DNA of 64,000 nt, taken from Clostridia bacterium. Its GTDB lineage: Bacteria > Bacillota > Clostridia > Peptostreptococcales > Anaerovoracaceae. Every line of letters begins with the position of its first letter. The first letter of the stretch is position 1. Made by a program: the position numbers and the translations under genes. This document shows, one piece after another, positions 1-8,995 of this stretch. The stretch is taken from contig CABJAP010000019.1 of the NCBI GenBank assembly GCA_902363595.1, positions 1 through 64,000 on the forward strand, read 5' to 3'. The notes beneath the pieces are model-generated. The model was given only the letters and a program-made list of their open reading frames with translations, searched no databases and was not told the origin of the DNA.

Positions 1-161
1 AATTGTCTTACCAATTTTATGATTGTTTCTTTCTTTAATCTCCTTGAGAATCTCTCGATTCCCGTTTTGACTAAATTTCTACACTATGAAGTTTTCAAGG
101 TTCTTCAGGCTTCAACCGTTCGGTTTTGGCCTTGTTCGTTCTTGTCGAGCGAACATTTAAT

Positions 162-190
162 ATTTTACTATCATTCCGGTGTTTTGTCAA
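162..190 (-). promoter_or_regulatory. rRNA-type promoter P2 (sigma-A)
   Basis: A second TTGACA (185-190) and TAAAAT (162-167) with a 17-base spacer lies about 120 bases downstream of P1. Tandem consensus promoters of this kind are characteristic of rRNA operons. Confidence 0.75.
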
Positions 191-280
191 CCACTTTTTT
201 CTTTTTTTGGAAAGTTTTTCACTTTCCATTTGTCTGTCATTCTAGCTCTTTTGTGGCTGCTCTCACCTGACAGCTTGTCT

Positions 281-309
281 ATATTACCAAACTTCTACTA
301 ACATGTCAA
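281..309 (-). promoter_or_regulatory. rRNA-type promoter P1 (sigma-A)
   Basis: On the minus strand the -35 box TTGACA (304-309) and the -10 box TAATAT (281-286) are separated by exactly 17 bases. This is nearly perfect consensus. Confidence 0.75.
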
Positions 310-507
310 CCGCTTTTTTCAACTTTTTTCTTTCTATTTTTCATAAAGTTTCTGACCTTGCGTTTTACATGGGAGAAAGCCGCTAAAACAGAGCCTGTTT
401 TATTTGGTAATATAGTAGGAAACGTGTTCTTATTCGGTTTCCCAATAAATAGGCTTTCCATAATACGACTACTTATACATAAAATGTATGAGTTTTTTTA
501 TCTCTAT

Positions 508-547
508 AAAAGGAAGCCTGTTCACAAGGCCAGCTGGTCCTCCTTTT
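508..547 (-). terminator. possible terminator of the pfl operon
   Basis: About 30 bases after the pflA stop, arms AAAAGGA and TCCTTTT enclose an inner GCCT/AGGC stem. The U content lies in the stem and no clean U-run follows, so this is a weak call. A weak 7-bp inverted repeat at 385-401 is the only other structure between here and the rRNA promoters. Confidence 0.35.
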
Positions 548-579
548 GCGCAGAATTCCCTGCCGTGTTCCTGAAGCAA

Positions 580-1293
580 TCAAAGCCCGATGGTCTGACT
601 GAGCCTTGCCAGCTTTCCCCGGTCCATAGGTTCCACGTCTCTCAATTTATATGGTATGCCCAGCTTATCCCATTTCTCAATCGCCATATTGTGATAGCCC
701 AGCAGCTCGATCTTGTATAAATTCTTCACTCTCTGTTTGACAAACGCTTTCAACTCTGCCGCATTTTCTTCCGTATCATTGAAGCCGGGAACAATAACCT
801 GCCGGATCCAAAGGGGCTTATCCGCTTCATTGGCCAGATCGATGACGCGGAGCAGATTGTCCTGTTTCAGTCCGGTTATTTCTTCGAACTTCTTAGGATC
901 GGAATGCTTGATATCCAGCAGAAGCAGCTGGCTGTCTTCAATGACTTTTTGAGTAAATTCATCGATATAAGTGCCGCTGGTATCGATCACTGTACTAATT
1001 CCCTCTTCTGCCAGGGCATCCATCGCTTCCGATAAAAAGGCCCCCTGCATGAGCGGCTCTCCGCCTGAAAAGGTGACGCCACCATCTTTCCCATAATAAG
1101 GGCGGCCCCGTTTGGCGGTATGAACGACGCGTTCGATGGTAATCTGTTCCGTTTCTTCTGTAACCGTCCATGAGTCCGGGTTATGGCAGTACATGCATCT
1201 TGCAGGGCATCCCTGCAGAAAAAATACCGTTCTGATTCCCGGGCCGTCAACAGCACCGAATGTTTCAATTGAATGTAGTTTACCAGTAGTCAT
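580..1293 (-). CDS. pflA: pyruvate formate-lyase activating enzyme
   Basis: This 237-aa cytoplasmic radical SAM enzyme generates the glycyl radical on pyruvate formate-lyase. The radical SAM cluster motif is visible near the N-terminus as CPARCMYC, that is C-x3-C-x2-C, followed by the activase-type HNPDSW. A glycine-rich SAM-binding segment (FSGGEPLMQ) follows. Length and layout are those of classical PflA. A GTG lies 15 bases upstream in frame, but it overlaps the ribosome binding site; AAGGAGG at 1298-1304 places the start at the ATG at 1293. It lies 85 bases downstream of pflB, the usual order, with only a stem-loop between, so the two are probably co-transcribed. Confidence 0.93.
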   Translation of the reverse strand: MTTGKLHSIETFGAVDGPGIRTVFFLQGCPARCMYCHNPDSWTVTEETEQITIERVVHTAKRGRPYYGKDGGVTFSGGEPLMQGAFLSEAMDALAEEGISTVIDTSGTYIDEFTQKVIEDSQLLLLDIKHSDPKKFEEITGLKQDNLLRVIDLANEADKPLWIRQVIVPGFNDTEENAAELKAFVKQRVKNLYKIELLGYHNMAIEKWDKLGIPYKLRDVEPMDRGKLARLSQTIGL

Positions 1294-1321
1294 AGTTCCT
1301 CCTTGCACGCGCGATAGAGAG

Positions 1322-1358
1322 TAATATAAGATGCCTGCAGAGCAGACACCTTATATTA
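1322..1358 (-). other. stem-loop between pflB and pflA
   Basis: Arms TAATATAAG and CTTATATTA with an inner CTG/CAG pair form a hairpin in the pflB-pflA intergenic region. No U-run follows, so it is more likely an mRNA processing or stability element than a terminator. Confidence 0.45.
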
Positions 1359-1378
1359 TAATGGAGAATTATAGCTTT

Positions 1379-3607
1379 TTAAATAGCTGAGTGGAAGGTT
1401 CTCTGGATGACTTCTTTTTGATGGTCTTTGGAAAGAGCGTTGAACTTCACAGCATACCCGGACACGCGAATCGTCAGGTTTGGGTATTTATCCGGATTTT
1501 CGTAGGCATCGATCAAAAGCTCACGATTGAGCACGTTGACATTCAGATGATGCGCTCCTTGATCAAAATATCCGCGCATCAGGCCCACCAGAGTATCGGC
1601 CTGTTCTTCTTTGCTCTTGCCCAGGGTTTCAGGCGTGATGCTGAAGGTATAGGACACACCATCCTTGCAATCGTCCCATTTAACCTTGGACACGGAGTTC
1701 AGCGATGCAATAGCTCCATGGTCATCTCTGCAGTGCATTGGGTTTGCTCCCGGAGCAAACGGTTCTCCAGCTCTTCTGCCATCAGGCGTATTGCCGGTCT
1801 TTTTGCCGTAGACAACATTGGAAGTAATAGTGAGAACCGACAGGGTATGCACGGCATTTCTGTAAGTCTTGTGCTTTCTCAATTCATTAATTGTCCCTTG
1901 CGTCAGCTCAACTGCAATACTGTCCACACGATCATCGTCGTTCCCGTATTTGGGGAAGTCACCTTCGGTCTTGTAATCAACGATGACGCCGGCCTCGTTG
2001 CGAATCGGATAAACCTTCGCGTACTTAATGGCGCTGAAAGAATCCGCCGCAACGGAGAGGCCTGCTACGCCGAAGGCCATCAGTCTGCCGATGTCGCTGT
2101 CCAGGAACGCCATCTGACTCTTTTCATAAGCGTATTTATCATGCATATAATGGATGATATTCATAATGTTTACATAAAGGCCGCAGAGCCAGTCTCTGTA
2201 AATATTGAACCTGCGCATCGCATCCTCATAATCGATCGGTCCGTCTCCCACCGGTTCCATCTGGGGTCCGACCCGCTCGCCGGTTCGTTCATCAACACCG
2301 CCGTTTAAAGCCAGGCAGAGAATTTTCGCCAGGTTGTACCGCGCTCCAAAGAACTGCATCTGTTCCCCCATCTTAATGGCGGATACGCAGCAAGCGATCG
2401 AATAATCATCGCCGTAGGATTTTCTCATGACATCATCGTTTTCATATTGGATCGAATCTGTATCAATGGAAACCTTGGCGCAGAACCGCTTAAACGGTTC
2501 CGGCAGGTTTTCCGACCAGAGCACGGTCATATTCGGTTCCGGCGATGGCCCCAGGTTGTACAGGGTATTGAGCATCCGATAGGAATTCTTAGTAACCCTG
2601 GTTCTGCCGTCCGCTCCCATACCGCCGATTCCTTCTGTAATCCACATGGGGTCGCCGCCGAAGAGCTCGTTATACTCAGGAGTTCTCAGATGTCTGGCGA
2701 CACGAAGTTTGAGAATCAAGTCATCAATCATCTCCTGAATTTCGCTTTCCGTATATACCCCGTTTGCCAGGTCCCTCTCGGCAAAGATGTCGATGAAAGT
2801 GGAGGTTCTTCCAAGAGACATCGCTGCGCCGTTCTCTTCTTTGATCGCTGCCAGATACCCGAAATAAAGCCACTGAATCGCTTCCTTTGTATTTTTGGCG
2901 GAATCTGAAATATCATAGCCGTACATGGCGGCCATCTTTTTAATTTCACCCATTTCTACAATCTGTTTGTGAATTTCTTCGATGAGCTGAATATTTTCGT
3001 TGGTCATAGGCTTCTCAGCCAGCAAAGCCTTATCGCGCTTCTTTTGTTCAATCAGAAAGTCCATTCCGTACAGAGCAATTCTCCTGTAATCGCCGATAAT
3101 TCTGCCTCTGCCGTAAGCGTCCGGAAGTCCTGTAATGAACCCCAAATGACGCACCTTTTTCATTTCATCGGAGTATACGCTGAACACACCGTCATTATGA
3201 GTCGTCACATATTTGAAGATCTCTTCCACGCCGTCATCCAGCTTTTCGCCGTATGCTTCCGCCGACTGTCTGGCCATTCGAATGCCGCCGAAGGGACATA
3301 TGCCCCGCTTCAACGGTTCATCGGTCTGCAGGCCGACGATTAAATCCCGATCTTTATCAATATATCCCGGAGGAAATGCGGTGGCAGTCATAATCCTGCT
3401 GGCGTCTACTTTTAAAACGCCCCCGTTTTTCCTTTCCTCTTTCAGCAGTTCCTGAACCTTTTCGGCAACGATTTCCGTACGTTTTGTAGGGCCGGCCAGG
3501 AAGCTCTCATCTCCTTCATACGGATGATAATTGAGCTGCATAAATTCCTCGATGCTGATTTCTTCCGTCCATGCTCCCGGCTTAAACCCTTTCCATTGTT
3601 CTTTCAT
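1379..3607 (-). CDS. pflB: formate C-acetyltransferase (pyruvate formate-lyase)
   Basis: This 742-aa glycyl radical enzyme cleaves pyruvate with CoA to acetyl-CoA and formate in anaerobic fermentation. The catalytic Cys-Cys pair is seen in SIACCVSA (about residues 406-407) and the glycyl radical site in IRVSGYAV (Gly about 717), 25 residues from the C-terminus. The double Cys is the family mark separating true PFL from diol dehydratases and other glycyl radical enzymes, so the assignment is strong. An in-frame GTG at 3625 overlaps the ribosome binding site; AAGGAGGG places the start at ATG 3607. The activase gene follows immediately. A promoter with palindromic candidate operators lies upstream. 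Confidence 0.96.
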   Translation of the reverse strand: MKEQWKGFKPGAWTEEISIEEFMQLNYHPYEGDESFLAGPTKRTEIVAEKVQELLKEERKNGGVLKVDASRIMTATAFPPGYIDKDRDLIVGLQTDEPLKRGICPFGGIRMARQSAEAYGEKLDDGVEEIFKYVTTHNDGVFSVYSDEMKKVRHLGFITGLPDAYGRGRIIGDYRRIALYGMDFLIEQKKRDKALLAEKPMTNENIQLIEEIHKQIVEMGEIKKMAAMYGYDISDSAKNTKEAIQWLYFGYLAAIKEENGAAMSLGRTSTFIDIFAERDLANGVYTESEIQEMIDDLILKLRVARHLRTPEYNELFGGDPMWITEGIGGMGADGRTRVTKNSYRMLNTLYNLGPSPEPNMTVLWSENLPEPFKRFCAKVSIDTDSIQYENDDVMRKSYGDDYSIACCVSAIKMGEQMQFFGARYNLAKILCLALNGGVDERTGERVGPQMEPVGDGPIDYEDAMRRFNIYRDWLCGLYVNIMNIIHYMHDKYAYEKSQMAFLDSDIGRLMAFGVAGLSVAADSFSAIKYAKVYPIRNEAGVIVDYKTEGDFPKYGNDDDRVDSIAVELTQGTINELRKHKTYRNAVHTLSVLTITSNVVYGKKTGNTPDGRRAGEPFAPGANPMHCRDDHGAIASLNSVSKVKWDDCKDGVSYTFSITPETLGKSKEEQADTLVGLMRGYFDQGAHHLNVNVLNRELLIDAYENPDKYPNLTIRVSGYAVKFNALSKDHQKEVIQRTFHSAI

Positions 3608-3754
3608 GATTGTACCCTCCTTCACATTGTATGTTGTATAATGTATACAAATAATCAGAAAAAAATTTGCTCGGCGTTTTGCCTTTCTCCCAAGCCTTCT
3701 GTTCCTTCCCTTTTGGCGAAGTAAAGGATGTCAGTTTTCACGATCGCCGTTGTT

Positions 3755-3762
3755 TGTATACA
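3755..3762. promoter_or_regulatory. candidate operator TGTATACA at the pflB start site
   Basis: A perfect 8-bp palindrome TGTATACA abuts the -10 box of the pflB promoter. The same octamer recurs at 3642-3649 in the leader, just ahead of the ribosome binding site. Two identical palindromes bracketing the start suggest repressor control; the binding protein is unknown. Confidence 0.35.
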
Positions 3763-3791
3763 TAGTACACCCGAGTACAATCCTTCGTCAA
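3762..3791 (-). promoter_or_regulatory. pflB promoter (sigma-A)
   Basis: Minus-strand TTGACG (3786-3791) and TACTAT (3762-3767) are separated by 18 bases. The predicted start lies near 3755, giving a leader of about 150 bases before pflB. Confidence 0.5.
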
Positions 3792-3876
3792 CCGGTTTTT
3801 TTGTTCTTTTTGAGATACTTGCAAAAGAAACAATTCTCACTATTCTGAAAATCCTGCAACCCTTTGAGTTAAAGGA

Positions 3877-6054
3877 TTACGGGATATAAATCCGGGCCTC
3901 CTGCCAGGTGTTTTTCAGCAGTATTTTCAGGGTTTCCCAGTCCGGCTGCCGGTGATGGGGAACTAGCATGGCCTTATCGCCTTCCGGATTGTATACAATT
4001 TTATACAATTGATTTTTCCGGTCTTTCAAGGTCTTTGCCTCAGGCAAATGTTCCATGATCATAAGCGGGATCGGCCCAAAAGCACGTTCATGCAGTTCAT
4101 GGGAACGACAAATCGGAACAACCTTTTCCTTTTGCAGCGCAAGGGTCGCCCTATTATTATATATATTCAATCCATAATCTCCATAAACGGTTACACCCCG
4201 CTGGGTAAATTCGTCGATCCAGCCCAAGTTGCCAGCCGCAATACCGCAGCTTTTCACCCGATCCGCGATCTCATCCAGATGCTGCTCAATATATTTGTCC
4301 AACAAGCCTTTACTGATATTGAGGATATACGGCACAACCTCAATAGAGCTGCGCCTGGGATCGGCATCCATGAAATACCGCAGCGGTACATAGGCCCGTG
4401 CAGTTTCTATTTCCAAAGCATTCAGCACACTTTGAAAATCCCATTCCTCGAATTTTCTCCAATCATAGAAGTAAAAGGCCATACGGTTTTCCATGGAGGC
4501 TGACATCTGAGGAATTCTTTCCGGTATCTCCGCATGCCTGCGGACTTGTTTTTTCTCCTGCAGGGCGTTCAGTCCCTTTCTCCGCAAATGATTCAGTACC
4601 GAAAGCGGCATACTGCACCCTTCCTCCAGATGCAGATCCACCCTTTCCACATGAAAGGGCGTGCCTCCTGTTTTTCGCAGCTGTTTTTCCGCGGCCTCTG
4701 CAGACAAGGGTCTGTGCTGGGCCTTTTCCGCCGGAGCATCGGCTAAAACCATAATTTCCTGTGTTCCATCCTGGATCGTCAGCTTCGGCCGTTTTCCTGC
4801 CGCGGCTTCCAATTTCATGGAAACAGGGACCGTCTTTCGATGTTTGCTGCCACCGGGGCCGCCCTCTTCAAAGGTTTTTCGCAGCTGCTTCATTAATTCT
4901 AAATCGGTAATCTTATAGATTTGATCCCCTTCTTTTACAGATCCCTTAATATCGCCGATCCGCCAAATGCTCCCTCCGCGATGCTCCAGATAAGTCACCA
5001 CATTTCCAGTCAGGCTGTCGCTTCTGATCTCAATGCCGTCCCCCATCTCCAGCAGCTCATCCAGCCTTACGTCGATCAATCTGTTTTTGGATACTCGCCG
5101 GATAACTTGTCCAATGTAGATGCCCTGATGCTTTGGAAGTCTGCCTGACAAAAATCGTTTTTGAGGGCGGCCGTCCAGATACCCTCCGGTAAAACCGCCT
5201 CGGTTGAAAATCTGCATCAAAATCCTTCGGTCCTCTTGTGAAACATCTGTGTACCCTTGCTGAAAATATTGATCCAGATACTTGCGGTATATTCCGGTTA
5301 CCGCTGCCACATATTCGGCGGATTTCATCCGGCCTTCTATTTTAAGAGACTTGATTCCCGCCTCAATCAATTCCCCCAGACGGTCAATGGTACACAGATC
5401 TTTTGGGCTTAGGGCATAGGAAACCTTCCCCTTCTCATCCCTATAGGGCAGCCTGCACGGCTGGGCACAGAGGCCCCGGTTACCGCTCCGTTCTCCTCCG
5501 CCCAGCATTCTGCTCATCTGGCACTGACCGGAATAGCACATGCACAGCGCCCCGTGGACAAAGACTTCAATATCGCAGATCGATGCTTCGGTTATTCTGC
5601 GAATCTCTGACAGAGAGAGCTCTCTTGCCAGCACCACCCTGGAAACGCCCAAAGATTTTGCCTTGCGCACGCCGGAAAGGTTGTAGATGCTGCCCTGCGT
5701 AGACAGGTGCAGCGGGAGCTGAGGAAGATGCTCCCTCAGCAGATCGATTAAGCCCAGATCCTGCACGATCAGCCCGTCCACTCCCATATTGTAAAGTCTG
5801 GCCGCGTACTGAAGCGCCGGCAGCAATTCCTGGTCGGTCAGCAGAATATTCAGGGTCACATACACTTTTACGTCTCGTATATGGGCATAGTCGATCGCCT
5901 GTTTAATTTCTTCTTCTGTAAAATTCTGCGCATTAATCCTGGCATTGAAAAGCGGGCCGCCTAAGTAGACCGCATCGGCTCCGTTTTCAACTGCGGCAGT
6001 CAGCTGCTCCATGCCGCCTGCCGGGGCCAGCAGTTCCGGTTTTTCTATGATCAT
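3877..6054 (-). CDS. U32 family peptidase / RlhA-type RNA hydroxylation protein
   Basis: This 725-aa protein starts with the U32 hallmark ELLAPAGG and continues as a TIM-barrel-like domain with conserved cysteines in CMCYSGQC and RGLCAQPCR (about residues 168-200). The long C-terminal half matches the DUF3656-containing class of the family. Proteins of this class in Escherichia coli (RlhA, TrhP) are needed for hydroxylation of rRNA or tRNA pyrimidines and use an iron-sulfur cluster; the peptidase name is historical. The exact RNA target here cannot be read from sequence. AGGAG six bases ahead supports ATG 6054. It is divergent from the AI-2E family gene. Confidence 0.85.
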   Translation of the reverse strand: MIIEKPELLAPAGGMEQLTAAVENGADAVYLGGPLFNARINAQNFTEEEIKQAIDYAHIRDVKVYVTLNILLTDQELLPALQYAARLYNMGVDGLIVQDLGLIDLLREHLPQLPLHLSTQGSIYNLSGVRKAKSLGVSRVVLARELSLSEIRRITEASICDIEVFVHGALCMCYSGQCQMSRMLGGGERSGNRGLCAQPCRLPYRDEKGKVSYALSPKDLCTIDRLGELIEAGIKSLKIEGRMKSAEYVAAVTGIYRKYLDQYFQQGYTDVSQEDRRILMQIFNRGGFTGGYLDGRPQKRFLSGRLPKHQGIYIGQVIRRVSKNRLIDVRLDELLEMGDGIEIRSDSLTGNVVTYLEHRGGSIWRIGDIKGSVKEGDQIYKITDLELMKQLRKTFEEGGPGGSKHRKTVPVSMKLEAAAGKRPKLTIQDGTQEIMVLADAPAEKAQHRPLSAEAAEKQLRKTGGTPFHVERVDLHLEEGCSMPLSVLNHLRRKGLNALQEKKQVRRHAEIPERIPQMSASMENRMAFYFYDWRKFEEWDFQSVLNALEIETARAYVPLRYFMDADPRRSSIEVVPYILNISKGLLDKYIEQHLDEIADRVKSCGIAAGNLGWIDEFTQRGVTVYGDYGLNIYNNRATLALQKEKVVPICRSHELHERAFGPIPLMIMEHLPEAKTLKDRKNQLYKIVYNPEGDKAMLVPHHRQPDWETLKILLKNTWQEARIYIP

Positions 6055-6085
6055 AATCTTCTCCTGTCATGTGATGAGAAAAATT

Positions 6086-6114
6086 TTGCTATTCTGTTGG
6101 GTATAGTATATAAT
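6086..6114 (+). promoter_or_regulatory. promoter of the AI-2E family gene (sigma-A)
   Basis: Plus-strand TTGCTA (6086-6091) and a perfect TATAAT (6109-6114) with a 17-base spacer lie just ahead of the gene at 6141. Confidence 0.65.
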
Positions 6115-6140
6115 AACCCGTATATGGGAGGGATACAAGG

Positions 6141-7397
6141 ATGAAAAAGTTCAAAGAGGTCATGAAAGAAAGGTCATTTGTAAGAGGAAGCCTGTTTATC
6201 GTCTTCAATGCCTTTCTTTTATACGTTCTCTATTTTATTGTAAAAAACTTTGATGTTATTGCCATTGCTGCAGGCAAGGGAATCAGCAGTGTGGTTTCCG
6301 CCTTTTCGCCGCTCTTTATCGGGCTGGTGATCGCGTATCTGCTCAATCCGCTGGTAACCATCATTGACAAACGTATGATGCGGCGGATGTTTTTCCGCAT
6401 TCCTGACGATCCGGTCAAAGCTGAAAAAAGACGAAATCTGAGCAGGTTTCTCAGTGTGCTGCTGACGTTTTTAATTGTCATCGCCGCTATTGCTGCTATT
6501 ATCTATGGCTTTGCGGTAATGATTCTGGGTCAATTCGTTTTTTCCAACTTCTCGGAAATGGCGCAAGGGGTCGTTCAGACGTTCCTTAATTATGAAGTGG
6601 AGCTTCGCCAATGGATTGCGCAAAATCTGCCGGCAGGCTTCATGTCGGACAAGTTTATGGAAATCGCCAACTCTATTATCAGCTGGATTTCTACCAATTT
6701 CAGCGCTTCCAATGCCATCAGCGCGGTCACCGGAGCCGTGGGAAGCGTGGTCAACGTGGCCATCGGGGCTATTGTCAGCATCTATCTGATGAAGGATAAG
6801 GATTTTTTCCTCAGCTTATGGAGAAAGCTCCTGCACCTGCTTCTGCCGCAGCGCGCTAATGCCGCAGTTACCGAAACCCTCAGCGAGGTCAACGGCGTTC
6901 TTTCCCAATTTGTGCGGGGAGCGCTCCTGGATGCAGTAATCGTGGCCATCTTGTCATCCATAGGTCTTTCGGTCATTGGCCTGGACTTTGCTGTGTTTAT
7001 CGGAGTATTTGCAGGAATCGCCAATGTAATTCCTTACTTCGGACCTCTGCTGGGAATGATCCCGGCCTTTATCATCGGCTTGTTTACGGAAGACTTTACA
7101 CAAGCGGCGGTGGCTGTCATCGTTCTCATCATCGTGCAGCAGATCGATTCCAATATCATTTATCCGAAAGTAGTGGGTTCTTCCACTGGGCTCCATCCGC
7201 TGACAGTTCTGCTGGCGGTAAGTGTTTTTGGGTACTTCGGCGGAATCATCTGGATGATCCTGGCGGTTCCCATTGCCGGAATCATTCAAGCGTTCATTGT
7301 CAAATGGGCATTTCGTAAAGAACGGAAGCTGGAAGGCTCTGCTCAACCGGCAGCAGAAACAGCCGACTCACCTGCTTCTGAAATTAAATCCGAATAA
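6141..7397 (+). CDS. AI-2E family transporter (TqsA/YdiK-type membrane protein)
   Basis: This 418-aa polytopic membrane protein belongs to the AI-2E transporter family (PF01594). About eight hydrophobic segments are visible. The family pattern is seen in the C-terminal half, with ANVIPYFGPLLGMIPA and the run after it (GLHPLTVLLAV). Characterised members export autoinducer-2 or act as sodium/proton antiporters, so the substrate is open. A charged cytoplasmic loop near residues 80-110 and a short hydrophilic tail are present. GGGAGG about nine bases upstream supports the ATG. It is monocistronic, with its own promoter and a strong terminator after the stop. Confidence 0.88.
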   Translation: MKKFKEVMKERSFVRGSLFIVFNAFLLYVLYFIVKNFDVIAIAAGKGISSVVSAFSPLFIGLVIAYLLNPLVTIIDKRMMRRMFFRIPDDPVKAEKRRNLSRFLSVLLTFLIVIAAIAAIIYGFAVMILGQFVFSNFSEMAQGVVQTFLNYEVELRQWIAQNLPAGFMSDKFMEIANSIISWISTNFSASNAISAVTGAVGSVVNVAIGAIVSIYLMKDKDFFLSLWRKLLHLLLPQRANAAVTETLSEVNGVLSQFVRGALLDAVIVAILSSIGLSVIGLDFAVFIGVFAGIANVIPYFGPLLGMIPAFIIGLFTEDFTQAAVAVIVLIIVQQIDSNIIYPKVVGSSTGLHPLTVLLAVSVFGYFGGIIWMILAVPIAGIIQAFIVKWAFRKERKLEGSAQPAAETADSPASEIKSE

Positions 7398-7417
7398 GTT
7401 TTAGTCCCGAGAACAAC

Positions 7418-7465
7418 AAAATGGTGTAAGATGTTCGCAGTATTGAACATCTTACACCATTTTTA
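7418..7465 (+). terminator. strong intrinsic terminator
   Basis: A perfect 16-bp stem (arms at 7421-7436 and 7445-7460, 8-base loop) is followed by a T-run, 20 bases after the AI-2E family stop. Confidence 0.9.
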
Positions 7466-7540
7466 ATTGCTCGGCAGCACATCAGCTGCTACAACAAAAA
7501 TTTTCGTCGTTCCTCTTCAAAACCAGCCTTCTAGCAGTCA

Positions 7541-7700
7541 ATGTCCATATAAATTTGGCCTTTTTCTACGAAAACGCAGTACTCCCTGGGTATTATGAGA
7601 CAAGTTCGTGCGAACTTCTCACAAAATCTGTTCGTGAAACAGCAACTTAATTGCTGCCAGAAGAAAAAATAGGGAAATTCTTACTTTTTTATATGGACAT
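7541..7700. repeat. 160-bp segment with 13-bp terminal inverted repeats
   Basis: ATGTCCATATAAA at 7541-7553 is exactly inverted at 7688-7700. The interior has no open reading frame of note but contains a hairpin (AAGTTCG and CGAACTT). This resembles a small non-autonomous element (MITE-like), although I see no clear target-site duplication. It accounts for most of the 340-base gap between 7466 and 7803; nothing else is evident there. Confidence 0.35.
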
Positions 7701-7803
7701 GCATCGTGTTTTTGCTTATTTCGAATAGGATTCCGCAAAAAAGTGTGAAATGAGCAGCATGAAAGATTTTGGCTGCTGGCCCCTCTTACCTATTCTAAAG
7801 CTC

Positions 7804-8844
7804 CTACAAATCCAACTTGTAGTCCCCCACCTGAATCATTCCCACTGCCTTGAGGAGTCGGTCAAAAATGATTGCCAGGATCGCAGGCAGGAAGATATGC
7901 AGAAACAAAACAGACAGCAGCACCGGCACGGTAAACCCCATGGAGGTAAAGGTGCCGATCTGTCCCACAAGGCCGGAAGTTCCCATCCCTGCGCCCGCAG
8001 GGATGTTGGTCATCTGAAAGAGGACCGTAGACATGGGTCCTATGATAGCACTGGCTAAAGTTGGCGGCAGCAAAATCCATGGATTCTTAATTATATTGGA
8101 AATCTGCAGCATGGACGTTCCAATGCCCTGTGCCACAATGCCACCGATTCCGTTTTCCTTGACGCTGATTGCGGCAAATCCAACCATTTGAGCGCAGCAG
8201 CCCACCGTCGCGGCTCCTGCGGCCAGACCGGACAAATCCAGCATGATGCAGAGCGCGGCACTGGAAATGGGTGCTGTAAGTGCCAGTCCTACAATCACGG
8301 AAATGACGATCCCGAAGAGAAACGGCTTCCATTCTGTCGCCGTCATAATAATCTTACCAAGACCATACATCAGCTCTCCCACAAGGGGGCCGATCAGCTT
8401 GGCCGACAAAGCGCCTATAAACAGCGTCACCGCCGGCGTCACAATAATATCGATTTTCGTTTCTTTGGAGATGGCTTTGCCGAATTCAACTCCAATGGCA
8501 ACCGCTATGAAGGCCCCAGCCGGCCCGCCCAGATCAGCGCCCATCATCCCGGTTATGGCGCTGGTAAATAGAACGAGCGGCGGAGCTTTTAATCCCCACG
8601 CTACAGCAATACCGATGGCCGCCCCCATCAAGCCCATCGCTGTAGTTCCCGTATCCACCAAAAACTTTGAAACCGTATTATCACCAAAGAGATTGATCGT
8701 CTGTTCTCCCAGGGTTTTGATAATCAGTCCGATGAGAAGGGATGCGAACAACCCCAGAGCCATTGCCGACAGCGCATCCTGAAAATAGCGCTTGGCTGTG
8801 AATTCAATGTTTTTTCGTTTTAGAAAGCTTTGTTTTTCTTCCAT
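7804..8844 (-). CDS. PTS EIIC-like membrane protein (PfoR family)
   Basis: This 346-aa very hydrophobic protein has about nine membrane segments rich in Gly and Ala (for example GLMGAAIGIAVAWGL) and resembles the PTS_EIIC_2/PfoR family (COG3641). No EIIA or EIIB domain is present and none is encoded nearby, so classical sugar phosphotransfer is unlikely. AAGGAGA seven bases upstream sets the start at ATG 8844 rather than the longer frame. The gene is divergent from niaR, and its promoter -35 box is overlapped by a NiaR-type operator. I infer that it may take part in uptake of niacin or a related compound; the family itself has no firm function. Confidence 0.7.
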   Translation of the reverse strand: MEEKQSFLKRKNIEFTAKRYFQDALSAMALGLFASLLIGLIIKTLGEQTINLFGDNTVSKFLVDTGTTAMGLMGAAIGIAVAWGLKAPPLVLFTSAITGMMGADLGGPAGAFIAVAIGVEFGKAISKETKIDIIVTPAVTLFIGALSAKLIGPLVGELMYGLGKIIMTATEWKPFLFGIVISVIVGLALTAPISSAALCIMLDLSGLAAGAATVGCCAQMVGFAAISVKENGIGGIVAQGIGTSMLQISNIIKNPWILLPPTLASAIIGPMSTVLFQMTNIPAGAGMGTSGLVGQIGTFTSMGFTVPVLLSVLFLHIFLPAILAIIFDRLLKAVGMIQVGDYKLDL

Positions 8845-8881
8845 GACAGTCTCTCCTTTTCTTTCTTGGACAATTGTGTTC

Positions 8882-8911
8882 ATTGTAGCAAAGACCTTTC
8901 TTTCATGTCAA
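8882..8911 (-). promoter_or_regulatory. promoter of the PfoR-like gene
   Basis: Minus-strand TTGACA (8906-8911) and TACAAT (8882-8887) with an 18-base spacer lie 38 bases before the start codon. Confidence 0.65.
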
Positions 8912-8915
8912 GACA
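8906..8915. promoter_or_regulatory. candidate NiaR operator
   Basis: The palindrome TGTCAAGACA lies in the niaR/pfoR-like divergent region and fully covers the -35 box of the PfoR-like gene. The core TGTC-WW-GACA is, from memory, the centre of the NiaR box in Firmicutes. The site position fits repression of the left gene and possibly autoregulation of niaR. Confidence 0.55.
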
Positions 8916-8995
8916 CATGTCATGAATATTTAGTTCGCCTTATTGCTTCATAAATGAGATTGTGCTATGATTGGTGGAAGAAAGGAGGCAGCCAT

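Larger units (their letters stand above)
1..310 (-). promoter_or_regulatory. rRNA operon promoter and leader region (genes off the left edge)
   Basis: Two strong consensus promoters point left, followed by about 160 bases of non-coding leader. The leader holds a stem-loop (GTTCG and CGAAC arms near 136-156) and a stretch reading CCTTGAAAACTTCATAG on the minus strand, which resembles the conserved leader just upstream of 16S rRNA in Clostridia and Bacilli. No protein-coding sequence is convincing here. The 16S gene itself is not in the window, so the assignment is an inference from promoter arrangement and leader style. Confidence 0.7.

Noticed and set aside
400..420. plus-strand copy of TTTGGTAATATAG, same as in rRNA P1
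   Set aside because: The -10-like TAATAT is present, but there is no -35 box at the right spacing and no gene to be driven in that direction.
358..720. 120-codon plus-strand frame overlapping the end of pflA
   Set aside because: No ribosome binding site, composition unlike a protein, half of it antisense to pflA.
1391..2308. 305-codon open frame on the plus strand inside pflB
   Set aside because: It is antisense to a well-conserved glycyl radical enzyme, has no ribosome binding site and no family-like sequence; it is a shadow of the pflB codon pattern.
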